Shown: positions 21,701-34,314, counted from the first letter of the stretch. The stretch is DNA of 64,000 bases from Coix lacryma-jobi var. lacryma-jobi (GCA_009763385.1 CM019825.1:18904457-18968456), one strand, 5' to 3'. Numbers and translations: made by a program. The notes: generated by a model from the sequence alone, not told the origin.

Positions 21701-24700
21701 TTATGGTTCTAATATTATCCACAAATCTTATATATATCACTCTTGTAGTTTCGTAAACTACCGACAAGATACGTTAGATTTGTAAACAAAATTATTTTAA
21801 ATTTGTCAAATGAAAAAAAATCATCAAAACAAAAATTGTTCATCTTGATAAGTTAAATAACTTTGTAGTTGAATTTTTTTTATTTGGATTAATTTACTGC
21901 TTCAAAATATGATTTAAAAATTAGCTTTGTCGAGTGTTTTTTTTTCGAGTGTTTTTTATTTGGCACTCAGTAAAGAGCTCTTTGTCGAGTGTCCGAAAAA
22001 AAACACTCGGCAAAGAGTGGGACACTCGACAAAGTTGGGTTTTCCGGTAGTGTATGGTAGTAGAATATTTAAAAATACTGAAATTGGAAGCATAGTAGGA
22101 AGTTATTACTACTATTGAATTGAAGTTATAGTAAACCTCAAAGGCTCTATACGCTTAAGATCATAAACCATAATAAGTCTTACTTTTTAGTTATGAGATA
22201 TTGCTCTTCTCTGGTAACAATTTAGACCTATAATAGCTAAAATAAATTCGGCCGAGCAAAGCCAAAACATTTGGAAGTGGGAACCTTCCAACATACATAG
22301 GCGACTAAGTTGGAAGATGTACTTCCTGCCTACTGTTATATGTGTCCTAGCATAGACCTTGTTTAGATTTCTTTTAACTTTCAACTTTTTTTACTCTCTC
22401 TTCATTATGTCAATGTGTAGACGCATATATAGAGTATTAAATATTGGAAAAATAAATAACTAATTGCACATATTAGTTGTAAATCATGAGACGAATCTTT
22501 TGAGCCTATTTAGCACAAGTGAAAATGTTCGCATTCCATAGTATAAAATCTGGTTCCTGTTCCGGAACATGGCTGCTGAGAGTCACTCTGGGCACGAAAA
22601 ACCGAAAACCGAGAACCGAAACCGAAGTAACCGAACCGTTTGGTTTCGGTTCCTGTTCGGTTCCAGCACCTCAAGAACCGAATTTAATACGGTTATTCGG
22701 TTCCATGCCTCGGTTAACCGAATTAACCCTAACTAACCGAATTATATGGCAGCCCATAGAATCAATGTATACAGCCCAGCGGTCCAGCCCAATCCCTAAC
22801 CTAATCCATACGCCCGCCGCCCAGACCCCAGACTCCTCACCCAAGTGAGTGCGCCGCCCGCAATCCCCATCCTCACCCGACCCGACTCGGCCACTCCTCC
22901 TGCACGCGACTGCGCCGTCGGCCGTCGCCCTCGCCTCGCGGCCGCGCAACCGCGACGCCCCTCCGCGGATCCGCGCTCCGCCGGTCCGGGCGTCCTCTGG
23001 CCTCTGCTCTGTTCGTCCCACGCCGCCCCCGTGCCTCAACGCCGCCCCCGGAGTCCGCGAGCGCGAGCCGTCGCCTTGCCCCTCCGCGGTCCGTGCTCCG
23101 TCGGTCCGGGCTTCGGCCTCTCGCAGCGCACAGCCGCACACGGCACGCCATCTCCTCCGCGCTTCCCCCTTCGCTGATCCGCCCTCCGCAGGCTGCAAGC
23201 TGCAACGACGGCTGCTACATCAGTTGCTTCCCACAACGTAAGTGCTTGATTTGAAGAGTGTGTGGTGTGGGCTTGTGGGCAAAAATTGGGAAATCTTTAG
23301 TAACAACAGTTGTGTCTCTTCTTTGATCTTTGTTCAGATGAATGACGAGGACATGGACGGGGAGATAAGGGATTGGGAAGAGACTCATGCTGATAGTGAT
23401 GGGAATATCAAGGATTCTACTAATGAAGAGAAGGATGGTGCTGGTACTGAAGGTCATGGCGAGGCAGAGAAGGATGGTGCTGGTGATGCAGAGAAGGGGA
23501 AAAAGGTCATCGATGTAGAAGAAGACGCTGAGGAAAAGAAGAGGAAGCCGATGACAGCTAGATCTTGCATGTGGGAGCACTTCACCAAAATCTTGGACAA
23601 AGGCAAGTTGGTCAAGGGAAAATGCAATTATTGTGGTAATGAAATTGCTGCTCATCCTGTGCTTAATGGTACATCTGCTATGCGTAAACATTTTAGCACT
23701 TGCAAAAGAAATCCTCATAGAGCTCATGATGATGCAAAACAAGGTGTGTTGTCAGTAGGTCAAGGGCAAGGCACTAGTGTAGGTACTTGGAAGTTTGATC
23801 AGGAATTGATTAGGTCTGCTTTTGCTGAAATGATCATAGAGGATGAGGAGCCTTTTGGACTAGGTGAGAAGCCTGGTTTTAGAAAGTTCATTTCTGTTGC
23901 TTGCCCTAGGTTCATTATCCCTTCTAGAAGGACATGTACTAGGGACACAGTACAATTGTACTTTGAGCAGAAAGCAAAACTTAAAATGTTCTTTCAAGAA
24001 AATTGCAATAGAGTTTGTCTCACAACTGATGGTTGGACCTCACAACAACAAGATAGTTACATGACTGTGACAGCTCACTTTATAGACAAAGATTGGTGCC
24101 TGCATAAAAAAATCATTAGTTTTTTCATGGTCAAAGGTAAAAAGGGTGATGATTTTGGAAAACACTTGCACAAAGTCTTGCTTGATTGGGGGCTGGATGT
24201 GGCGTAACGGCCCTAATCCCATGGCCCACCGGTCCCTGTCATCCACTGACAGCCGAACTGATGTTCCGTGTGATTAAGACTGTTCGTCACCGGGCTGCAT
24301 CAGCGCCCATTGTCCGCAGGATCATCTCACCATTCGGTTACAACACTTGGATATTTTTTTAAATAACATCGGAATACAGAGCGGAAGACTTAAATAATAT
24401 TAGTTTTACAAACCGAGTTTCCAAATAAGATTAAAGGTGCAGTTATTACAAACCATGTTCGGGTAATAGAAATAGGCAACGTAGCGGAGTACAACAAAAT
24501 AAAGATACTTGTAATCACCCAGCCCGAGGGTGCACAACTATTCTTCGGCCTCATCGGCCTCTTCCTGGACGATGGTCATGCAGCAGGGCGCAAGACACAT
24601 CGGGGACTCAGTCATACCTGCAGCATGGGTAACAAACCCTGAGTACTGGGGTACTCAACAAGACTTACCCGACTAAAGAAAAGGAAGAAGACTCAGGAAT

Positions 24701-27700
24701 GAGAGGCTTAGGAAGTCAAGGTAAGGCTTAAGCAAGATCAAGTATTTTGCAGAAAAAGCATTTGTAAACCTTGTTCTATTTTTGGAAAGGTTCAAGTATT
24801 TCTTAATTCTTCATTGCTCATGATTCATTTTACCTTTCAAAACATTCCTAGTTGAGAACCACTCTCCGTTGATAGTCAGTGACCAAGTCTCCATAACCGA
24901 GGAGCAACGTTAATCCGGATAAATAATACTCAGCTGAGGATCCCTATCCACACTGCATATGTAGCACCCAAGCTTGCATATGCCAACTCGTCTTCCACGA
25001 TTCCTCCAAGATTGGACCGGTCCTACGCCATCCGGAAGTACTATACACCACTCATATCCAGGTACGACGACCACGTGGGTACAAGCTACTTCCGCCATCT
25101 CGCCACTCCCAGTGCGCGGTTGTCGGTCCCAATAAAGGAGTCCTCAGAGCCAGAGCTTTCCGAAGTATGTGAATAGTTACAAGTCTTGACCAGCAGGCCC
25201 CCATACGGATGGTCCCTAATATTTTTCTGCCAGAACTATACCTTGGTTATATCGCACCCAAGCGTAATAGTCCTGTCAGTTTTTCAACCCTGTCCCGGTC
25301 GGTGTCAACTGTTGAGTCCCGGACTACAACATGACGGCACCGTACGCTCAGACAACCTCTCCTCGCAATTGACTAGGTACGGATCAGATACCTAGCCAAT
25401 GGTCGGGGAGTAAAACCAAATTCCCATAAAAAATTTCTTTAAGTGATCACACTTTTGAAATTGGCATTTTTATTGCAAATCTATTGTATAGCATCACTAA
25501 GCATTTGCACATAGTTTTTAAACAGGGCAGGTGGATCTTCTGGTGGAGGTAAACAGTGCAGGTAATAGGTCATCACACAACTCCTATAACCTAATGCAGT
25601 AGTTTAACTCAAAGGCATTTTAAGTAAACCTTTTATAAAAACAAGGAAGGGTTAAAATGCACCGGGGCTTGCCTTGAAGAGCAAAGAGGACAGGCTCGGG
25701 GTCGGCAGTGTAGGCGTCGGAGCTCGGGGTCACCTCGGTGGTAGGCTCGTCAGCGGCTGACTCGGCTTTGATGCCTTCTCCTTCGGTCATTATACGGATG
25801 CAATGATGTATGCTTATGAGGATGCTGACATGAACAATATGGCATAGGACAAAACCTACTGATTTTAGAGTACACTTTCCATCGCGTAAGTAACTTCTTA
25901 GTGTGGACATAAAGTTACTTATCTTTATCCCTAAGCAAAATAAATCAACCTATTAAGCATCATTTATCCGATCTAAACACAAATCATGCATGGCATCACA
26001 AACATCATAGACCAAATGGGTGGGGGTCTATGAACAACAAACAATCCCAAAAGTCACATCACAGGGCATACAACATGAACCCTACTTGATTTTCTATTTT
26101 TCCTAATTATTTAAAAAGGTCATTTTATAAAGTTACTCCAAAAGGCCTCAAAAATCTACCAGAGACTAAGCATGACATAACTAGCACATAAAAATTTATC
26201 TCATAAATTTTGGAGCTACACATGATTTTGTAAAAAATCTAAAACTATCCATTTCTTAATTAAAAGAAGGATTTTTTTCATTTTTTAATTTTGTAGGAAA
26301 GTAGAGTTTCTCATTTTTCAAAAATACTACACAGTGCAAGGAACATACCATAATTTTCTCAGAATTTATGGGACAACAGGTTAATTCTCACAAAAAAAAG
26401 AAAACAGAACACTATTCACATATCTTAAAAAGAAAGGAAAAAGGAAAAGAAACACTGTGCTTCTTCCCCGAGGGCTCGGGCGAATCGCAGGCGAGGCGCA
26501 CGGCGGACCAGCCGCTCGGGCCTTGCGCTGGGAAAGCAGAGGGTGGGGGAAGCTTCGCGGGCTCACCGTGAGTCGGGAGCGAGGCTCGGCGAGGCGGTGC
26601 AAGGGTCGGAGGAGGGAGTCCGACGGTGGTGGTGCTTCGGCGGATCTCTTCGGCGGCGATCGGCGTCCGGCGGCTCTGTCCACCAAAAGAGGTCACCGAG
26701 GGTGCGGTTAGGAGCGCGCTGAGGTGAGGAAGAGAGGGCAAGGGTCGGAGGGAAGAGAGAAGCACTCACGGCGGCGAATTTCTCGCTTAGCCGAAACGCG
26801 GTCGTTTGCCGGAGTCGGGGACGAAGCTCCTGTGCCGGCGAGAGGAGGGCGGAGGGGTGAAATTCAGGGGCTGGGAAGCTTCGCGAGCTCAAGGCGGAGC
26901 TTCTGGGCTAGATGGTTGAGCGAGGGAGGCACTGGAACGAGCTCGCGGCGGTGGCGGAGGGAGTGAGGAGTTCCGGCCGGCCGGCGGGCCTTTTATAGTC
27001 GCGGCCAGAGGCAGGCAGGGAGCGCGCGGGGGTGGATAAGAATGTCCGTGGCGCATGCTATCGATCGCATGATGAAGGAAGGACGGGCGTGCGCTCAGGC
27101 CCTGGGCGTGAGCTCGCCGGCGTTGTCCACGCAGCGGCGGCGTGCTGGGAGCAGTGGGGGACGGGCGAGGGTCAGCGCTTTGCGCGTGCGGGAGCGGCAT
27201 GATCACGGGGTCTGTGGCGGCAGGTTGGAGGCAGGCGAGCGGCAGCCAAACGCGTGGCGCGTGCAGCTGCGGCGGGGTGGCCATGGCCGGGCCCCCCTAG
27301 CTCTAGGTTGAAGATGAACAGGGCTAGGTCTAGGGTTTGACTTAGAATTGATTTTTGTATTTTGCAAATTACTCCCAAAATTTGAACTGAGCAGCAAAAA
27401 CTCAAAACACCAAAGTTGTGCAGAAAAAGGATATCTACAACTTTGTCAATATGAACATTTTCAAAATCCAAAAAGTTTTTGAATCACATTTGAAATTTGA
27501 AAAGGGGACACTTTTGGGATTTTAATAAATTCAAAATTACTTTTGATTTTATATTGAAAGTTGAAAATCTGTAAACATGCAAGTTGTTCCTTTTGTCAAA
27601 ACCTATAACTTTGCTATTATACACTTTTCTGAAACTCATTAGTTTTTGAAATAATTTTGAAAACTAAAAAGGGGACAAAAACTGGAGTTTGAATGAATTT

Positions 27701-30700
27701 GAAATTACTTCAAACTTTGTACAGAAACTTGAAAATTTGTAAATACCAAAGTTGTTTCTCTTGATCAGATCTTAAACTTTGCTTTTTGGACCAACTCCAA
27801 ATTTTGAATCATTTTTAAATTAATAAAAGAGGGGTAAAAACCAGGGTTTGGAAATCAGGGTTTTTCAAAAGGAAATTGAAATCTGTTTTTTTGATTTTGG
27901 TTTTTGAACAACACAATAAAGCTTCAAGACACTAAACTGCACAAGAATTACACAAAGCTAGGCACAGAGGTGAAATTACCGTTTTGCCCTTATAGGAAGA
28001 TTTGAGCTTTTAGGGTTTTAGAAAAAGGAATCACTACACACAAAATACCTTAGGAAAGGTAACGACAAGCAATCAAAAGACAAACATTAATGCATGACAA
28101 GAATGATTATGACTTAAGATGATGACATGTCAGGTTAATTACAAATTAATCACCAGAGGTGTTACACTGGACAAAGTAATGACAGTAACGGTAGATAATG
28201 CTAGTGCAAATGATAGTGGAGTTACTTATTTGAGAAGACAAATGAACAGCTTGAAAACTAGCATAGCAGAGGGCAAATACATTCACATGAGATGTGATGC
28301 ACACATACTTAATTTGGTTGTCCAAGATGGTTTGAAAGAAGTAGACCAGTCTATCAAACGCGTACGGGCTGCTATTAGATTTGTTAGACAAAGAATGACC
28401 AAATTTAAAGAAATTGCAAGATGGGAGAAAGTGGACAACAAGGCATTCTTGAACCTTGATTGTCCAACTAGGTGGAACTCGACCTATGAAATGCTACAAG
28501 CAGCTTGCACATATGAAAAGGTTTTTGCAAGATATCCAGATGAAGATCCATATTATACAATTGACTTGCTTAGTGACATTAAGCCAGGTGTTCCCGGTCC
28601 AGGAGTTCCTGAGGAGCTTGATTGGGAAAATGCCAGAAAACTACCTGAGTTTTTAGGGTATTTTGCTGCAATAACAAAAAGGGTGACAACATCATTAAGT
28701 GTGACTGCTCACACTTACTTTCATGAGATAGGAGAGATCAATGAGTTGGTGAAGGAATGGATGAGTAGTACAGATTTTGTCCAGCAAGAAATGGGAAGAA
28801 GAATGAAAGAGAAGTATGACAAGTATTGGGGGAAGTGGCATCAAAATTTAGAAGTTCAAACTGAGAAGGAGAAGGGAAAGGGAAAGGTGAAGGAGAAGGA
28901 GAAGGAAAATATAAACTTACTCATATTTGTCGCTGCCGTACTTGATCCTAGATACAAGCTTTCACAATATACAAAAATGACAATTGAAGAGATGTATGGT
29001 GAAGGTGTTGGACAGAAGGTTTGGTCTGCAATTACCAAGTGCTTGCAAGACCTTTTCGAAGAATACAGGCTCAATAGTTTGGCAATTGATGTGGAGCAGC
29101 AACAAAGTGAATCATCCCAATCTAAGCAAAGTGAGGAGGATGGTGGAAAGTTTAGGGCTAAACTGAATAAGAAAATTAGGCTGAATAGTGGAGCAAGCAG
29201 TTGCATCAGGCCTAGGGGCAGGACTGAACTGGACAGGTACTTAGCTGAAGAGTGTGAAGAAGATCATAAAAAGTTTGATATTCTTGCTTGGTGGAAGGGG
29301 CAGTCCAGTAGATTCCCCATCTTGTCTACATTGGCTAGAGATGTGCTCGCTATTCCAATCTCCACAGTTGCTAGTGAATCGGCCTTTAGCACAGGTGGGC
29401 GTATTCTAGATGATTTTAGGAGTTCACTCACCCCATTTATGAATGAGGCTCTTGTTTGCACTCAAGATTGGCTTAGAAGAGCAACTCCCATCAGCTTAGT
29501 TGAGAATACTGAAGAAATTAGCAAAATGTAAGAAGGTGAGCATGAGCTTAACATTTCCTTACTGTTTTCAACAATGACTAAAATAATTAATGTTTCCTTT
29601 CTATGTTGTTTTCTATTTTCAGAACTTATTCAAGAATTCAAGGACAAAGCAATTGTTGACGCTCATGCTGCCAAGTCCCAAATTCAAGGAAGCAAAAGAA
29701 AAATGGTTACATCCACCAACATAAGCTCACAGCCAAGCAAATCCTCTAATCCAACCAAATCCTCAAATGAAAGCAAAAACAAAAAATAGGAGGTGATCTA
29801 AATATATATATCATAGTTATATTATATATTATCCTTTCTTGTAGTCATATACATACACTCATCAAGTCATCATAAGTATATTTGTTCTTACTTGTTTCAG
29901 TTTGCAAATATTATTTCAGGCTTGCTAAAAAGTTAAGGAGTAAGGAGTGGTTGTGCAGTACTGCAGACTGCAGTGTGGAATGGATGGTTCGGTGGTTCCT
30001 CTTCCTGTCTTCTTGACTTCCTGTGCCGTGCTGCTAGCCTGCTACTGTGTTGTGCTGCAGTGTTTCAAACTTGTGCTGTTGGTGTTGGACAAGAATCTCT
30101 TGCTTTTTAATTGCTTTATGCTTTATTATGTGTACTGTCGTACAGGTATGCTGGACTACTGGACCTGGACTGGACGTCTGAAGTTGTGTTTGTTGTACTT
30201 CTTTGAATTGCTTCCTAAATTATATATGTGTTGTACTGTTGTTTTATGCTGAATTACTCTCAAAATTGTCCCTGTTGACTACCAGAAAATCAGGGAAAAT
30301 GCTGTCCAAATTTGCAATTTAATAGGCTATTATTGGTTTCTGAAAATTTCAGTTCCTTTCGGTTATAATCGAAACCGAACCGAATTAACCGAAACCGAAT
30401 TAGCTCGGTTCCACCTTTTAAAAATAATCGATCGGTGCCTATTTTGTAGGTAACCGAATTAGCTAGATAACCGAATAACCGAACCGAACGGTTTCCGTTA
30501 ACCGGTTAACCGAACGCCCAGAGTGAGCTGAGAGTACGTACACGACAGTACACGACATTCGGGCATGGTCGTCCTAGCAGCGAGGACGGCGACGCTGTGG
30601 TACCTACGGAGTACCCTACATGCAATCGCTGCAACGACCACTTGAACGTCGTGTCTCTGCGGCGTGGTTTAGATTGCAACTTTTTGCAATTCTGACACTG

Positions 30701-33418
30701 TAGCACTTTCGTTTGTATTTGATAAATATTGTTCAATCATGTGCTAATTAGGCTCAAAAGATTCATCTCGTGATTTATAACTAATCTGTGCAATTAGTTA
30801 TTTATTTTATCAATATTTAATATTTCATATATGTGTCCAAATATTAATGCGACGAAGAGAGAGTGAAAAAAAAGTTGGAAGTGAGTAGTGCTACCAAAAT
30901 CGCGCGCCTACCCGCCAGCAGCCGCGCAATCCCCGCACCAGCAGCGGGGCCGGATCCATCGGTTCACATCTCGCCATCGATCGCCTGCACGGCCGAGCCG
31001 GCACGCATGCATGCAGCTGGCGACCCGTGGTGACACGTGACGCGTCCGTTCAAGTTGCGATGGCCGATGGAGTGGTTCACATGCAGATGCAGCGCCGCAC
31101 TGCCTGCTCTCCTACGTATTTAACGTATGGAGTACTGTACCTCCCGCCCGGCTGCACGCAACGACGCATCGCGCTCACCTCGTAATGGCGCCCAGCTCGA
31201 TCGGGCCGGCGGCCGGCCGTCTGCCTAGCAATACGGTAGTAATAGGCCTGCCCGCGTTGCATTGCACTTGCCAGTCCACCGACACTGCCCGACAGGGCAC
31301 AGGGTAAAGTGCGCCTCCGCTGTGTCCGCGCGTCTTGTTTTTACTTCCGGTGCCGTGCGTTTTTTAGAGGTGATGGGTGATGGATCAACAGTATGGCCGG
31401 CCCGTGAGGCCGTCACGAGGGAGGCCGCGCGCCGAATCTGCAGGCGGCACGTCGACCCACGGATCTGGGCACTGCGCTGATGCAAAACAGCAAAAGCGAG
31501 GGCACAAACATGGCGCGTAGCCCAGACCCTAATTTTTACAGCCAAGCCACATTTATTTGCTGCGCCGTTGTTGGGCTCCAAACAGGCGGGTGCTTCTCGA
31601 TCTCTGTCGATTTCGATCCGGTGTGGCCATGGCGCTGAACTTCGATGGGAGGCCTTGAGCACGACGCTCTTAAATTAGGCCCCCCTTTTTTCAGGGTCTA
31701 CTTACCGCGGCGTGCTTGATTGTTGTTTTGTAATCACGACCGCGTGAGCTTCTCGGAGGGTGTCGGCTCGGTAATCTTCAATTACCGTCCAACCTCTGTA
31801 TCGTTAAACAGAACCTGGGCACCTCGCTAGCTCCCGCGCGTCGCGAGAGCGCGTGCACGGTGCACGCGGCGCCTGAGATGCTTGCGCACAGCACATGCCG
31901 ATGACGCTTGGGGACGGGGACGGGACCGGGCACGGGCAGAGCCGGAGATCGCGAGATGCGGCCGGCCGGCGTACTTGACAGCCTTGCCCATTATTATCCT
32001 CCGGCTCCGGGTCCCGACTGCGACTCGAGGGCAGCAGGAGCAGGACCCAAAATATAATGGCGGGAAATAGTTTGCCCCAGGGAGGAAAGGAAACACAGAG
32101 AGAGAATGAGAGATTGGAGGGCTAGACGGCTAGTAGATCTGAACTTAATCCCCGCGTCGTATGCATGCCTGTGCATGGACCGACGTTTTTGTGTGCCGCT
32201 ATGCTATTTCCAGTTCTGTCCTATGTGGCGAAGCCTAACTTTGCTGCAGAATCTCATGGACAACAAACAGGTCCCATTGACTCTGCTACAGGCCCGCTCT
32301 CGCTCGAATCCAGGGAAGGGAAGCATATTCTCGGTGAAGCCAAACAAAAAGACATGCCTCGCAGTTGCACACGCGACTCGGTCATGCTGCTTGTCAGCGG
32401 CCTGTTGCCCCCCCCCTGGTCCGGCCCTAGGACAGGATCACACATACTGCTACGGTATCCTAATCACCCAATGATGATGCCACGAGTTGTCACGGAGCGT
32501 CGACCTGAACCGCCGACAGACATGTATTCGCCGATCGCCGGTAGGCGATGTGGTTTTGTCCGATTAATAAGCCTCACTATGCTATGCTCGTTTTTTTAAT
32601 GGACCGGTAGGTACAGTGGTGCCGCCGGGCTCGCTCACAGCAGAGCAGTGCCACTGCACTTGGGCAGGCCCTGTGTGAGGGGCGGCGCGATATGGAGGAG
32701 TACTTCGATGCTAGTTAGTACAGACAACTGCATTGTGCATTCAAGTAGTAACGCCAAACAAAAAAACAATTACAGGTCAGTCAATTGTTGTAATCAGGGC
32801 CAGGGGAGAAAAATAGTTAAAATGCCCCGTCATATTCCAGATTCCACGTATCGTTCAGAATTCGGATACGTTGTTAGTTGCGGATGAATTAACTGAAATC
32901 CACGGACGATCTGCAGAGTGTGGTGCGGAGCGGGCAACGGCGAAGATACAGTCGGGAGTGGAGTATACCGAGTTCAGTAGCACGTACCAGGAGAGGAGGA
33001 ACGGCTCGTTGAGCTTGTTGAAGACGTTGATGATGAGGTTGTCGTTGGTGACGGCCTCGATCTGCGGCCCCGGGAACTGGTTGTTGATCAGGATCCCCTG
33101 AGGCAAACAAACTCAACCGCATTCACCACTGATCCACAGTCACAGCGAGGTCCGTCTTGGCCGTCCCCGGACGGAGCCCGAATCAGCCGACGACGACGGA
33201 GCCACGACCACGAGCGCGAGCGTAGTAGTTAATGTACAGTAGCGCACCTGCTGCTTGACGCCCAGCGGGTAGATGTCGCCGTAGGTCACCGTCCACGTGA
33301 AGAACCGGTACGGGTCGTCCCCGGCCACGAGCAGCGGCAGCAGCACCAGGCCGAGGACGGCGGAGAACAGGACACGAGCGGCGGCGGCGGCGGCGCCACC
33401 GGCATTGCCGCCTGCCAT
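18763..33418 (-). CDS. SKS: SKU5-similar protein (multicopper-oxidase-like), 7 exons with an 11.8-kb intron
   Basis: Exons: 33418-33248, 33097-32988, 21145-20875, 20778-20676, 20552-19841, 19713-19635, 18975-18763. They total 1659 nt, 552 residues, with phases matching at all junctions; the codon for Trp is split TG|G across the giant intron. A signal peptide (core VLGLVLLPLLVAG) is followed by a plastocyanin-like fold with family motifs QFPGPQI, GLQQRRNSFEDG, CPIPPG, QIGTYYYFPS, a NQARSIRWN stretch and a PNPQGS motif. The copper-binding HWHG-type motifs of true oxidases are replaced (LLSWSGLQQ, SWHIDGYAFW, NVRSENW), so it is probably not an oxidase, as is known for SKU5 and SKS proteins. The C-terminus is short and basic with no GPI-anchor tail, resembling pollen-type SKS members. 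Extracellular, roles in cell-wall growth (family knowledge). Reading frame intact. Confidence 0.93.
21330..22052 (-). mobile_element. CACTA transposon terminal fragment
   Basis: Read on the minus strand from 22052 the sequence begins CACTACCGGAAAACCCAAC and continues into repeated TTTGTCGAGTGTCC units in both orientations (21910-22040), then an AT-rich array of related units. This is the typical end of grass CACTA elements. The other terminus is not found, so the left limit is approximate. Confidence 0.6.
22362..22516 (+). mobile_element. MITE copy (abundant TAA family), 3'-truncated
   Basis: Contains the family core GAGTATTAAATATTGG and GAGACGAATCTTTTGAGCC, but the right-hand third (AACGAAAGTGCTACAG) is missing. 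Confidence 0.65.
22575..22582. repeat. 8-bp target site duplication of the hAT element (left)
   Basis: GCTGAGAG, repeated exactly at 30527-30534. Confidence 0.9.
23338..29531 (+). pseudogene. hAT transposase gene, split by a solo LTR
   Basis: A probable 5' UTR intron (23238-23337, GTAAGT..TTCAG) ends directly at the ATG. The first part (to 24197) holds an acidic N-terminus, a BED zinc finger (CNYCG ... MRKHFSTC, about residues 80-120) and the start of the RNase-H-like catalytic core (CLTTDGWTS, an acidic catalytic site). Coding resumes at 28172 in the same frame (VDNASANDSG, HMRCDAHILNLVV, LDCPTRWNSTY), ends in the hAT dimerisation domain (ILAWWKGQ, ISTVASESAFSTGGR) and stops at 29529-29531. 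It is close to the RICESLEEPER/DAYSLEEPER type (family knowledge). Only the insertion breaks the main frame. A downstream frame (29623-29789, ELIQEFKDK) may be a lost last exon. Confidence 0.9.
24198..28166 (-). mobile_element. Solo LTR of about 4 kb (Ty3/gypsy, Tekay/Del-like), minus orientation
   Basis: It is flanked by the exact 5-bp duplication CTGGA (24193-24197 and 28167-28171) and bounded by TG..CA. On the minus strand it starts TGTAACACCTCTGGTG and ends CGCCACA. Matching landmarks throughout show it is the same LTR as 36891-41034 in opposite orientation. A TATA box (TATAAAA, 26997-26991) lies about 1.17 kb from the 5' end, leaving a very long R-U5 leader. No internal domain is present. 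Long LTRs of this sort suggest a Tekay/Del chromovirus or LARD; the family is inferred. Confidence 0.85.
30527..30534. repeat. 8-bp target site duplication of the hAT element (right)
   Basis: GCTGAGAG, identical to 22575-22582. Confidence 0.9.
30663..30885 (-). mobile_element. MITE copy (abundant TAA family), inverted
   Basis: The reverse complement carries GAGATGAATCTTTTGAGCC and the complement of ACTGTAGCACTTTCGTT. No clean target duplication seen. Confidence 0.65.
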
Positions 33419-33824
33419 TGCTTCGGTTCAGAGGAGCTTCAACTCGCCGCTCGCCGGGTGGGTGGGGCAAATGGGGACAGCAGAGCAGAGCAGGGCCGAG
33501 GTGGGTGGGGGGTGGGCTGGATGGGAGGGAGCTAGATAGAGAGCAGCTGCGAGGTGGGTCGTCAGCGTGAGCGCAGATTTCGTGGAGGAGATGCAAAGGG
33601 GAGGAGCGAGCGGTGTGCCGGTGCCGGTGCGATGGGAATGGAGTGCGCCGGGCGGCAGGGGAGGTGGTGCGGGGTTTTGGCTTTTCGCTGCTGCGGCTGT
33701 CCTCCTCCGCTCCGCCCGTGGCTGGCCTGCCCCTCCCTATGTAAGCGGGTTCTAGAGGAGGCAAAGGGAGCAGTCAGCAGTCAGGAACGGACGCAGTGGA
33801 TCACCACACCAAATTAGTGGTATG
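33419..33824 (-). promoter_or_regulatory. Short upstream region of the SKU5-similar gene
   Basis: Only about 400 bp separate the ATG (33418) from the copia element. The segment is GC-rich near the gene. No convincing TATA box is visible, so core promoter position is unknown. Confidence 0.4.
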
Positions 33825-34314
33825 TGTTAGAATTGATCTCCCTAGTTATTGGGTCCAACGGTCCATATCTAACTTGATCCGCTCCTGATCGGGGAGCCCA
33901 ACCCACTAATGGTTGTAGGGTCCATGTCATACTGCGGTATATAAAAGGGAGGTGGGGGCCGGGGCACTTAACACGAGGTTCGTCGAGCCGCCAGAAAAAC
34001 CCCACCGACATCCCCAACCCTAATCCGATCTAGGGTTCGCAGCAAGTGACGGGAAATCCTCCTCCGCCGCCACTGCCTCGACTCCGACTACGTGACTCCT
34101 CCACTACATCGAGCTCTTCCTCATTCTCGGCTTCCTCCACTTCGCACAGAACAAGAGAAGGATCCAGAGGCACCTATGGCGGACGCTGGATCGAGTTCCA
34201 AGGGCGGAGATGGTTGAAACTCTAACTCTAATTGTCTATTACCTTTACTGTTATCCACCTTGTTCATCCTAATCCCGAGCCTATTAACTATAAGAAATCC
34301 TATCGGATGTAACA
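33825..34314 (+). repeat. Copia 5' LTR
   Basis: 490 bp, with TATA box TATATAAAAG at 33938-33947. An ATG at 34176 opens a short frame that may be the first gag exon. Confidence 0.93.

Larger units (their letters stand above)
22583..30526 (+). mobile_element. hAT DNA transposon (disrupted)
   Basis: Exact 11-bp terminal inverted repeats (TCACTCTGGGC and GCCCAGAGTGA) are flanked by a perfect 8-bp duplication GCTGAGAG. Both subterminal regions carry many AACCGAA/TTCGGTT words in both orientations (22600-22740 and 30360-30515), as expected for hAT transposase binding sites. Without the nested LTR and its duplication the element is about 3.97 kb. It sits in intron 2 of the SKU5-similar gene in antisense orientation to it. 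It encodes a BED/hAT transposase now split by the LTR. Confidence 0.93.
21146..32987 (-). other. Giant intron 2 of the SKU5-similar gene, packed with transposons
   Basis: The donor CTG|GTACGT is at 32987 and the acceptor TGCAG|G at 21146. The intron contains a CACTA end (to 22052), a MITE fragment (22362-22516), a hAT element (22583-30526) with a nested solo LTR (24198-28166), and an inverted MITE (30663-30885). 30886-32987 holds no recognisable gene; its GC-rich open frames look random. Confidence 0.85.

Noticed and set aside
22671..23241. Several Arg/Ala/Pro-rich frames on both strands
   Set aside because: GC-rich 5' UTR of the hAT element; frames overlap in all phases without domain content.
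26381..27311. Arg/Pro/Ser-rich frames in the solo LTR
   Set aside because: They lie in the GC-rich promoter and leader part of the LTR, and the partner copy does not preserve the same frames.
31225..32599. Possible genes in the right part of the giant intron
   Set aside because: Open frames have no domains, no splice structure and random composition.
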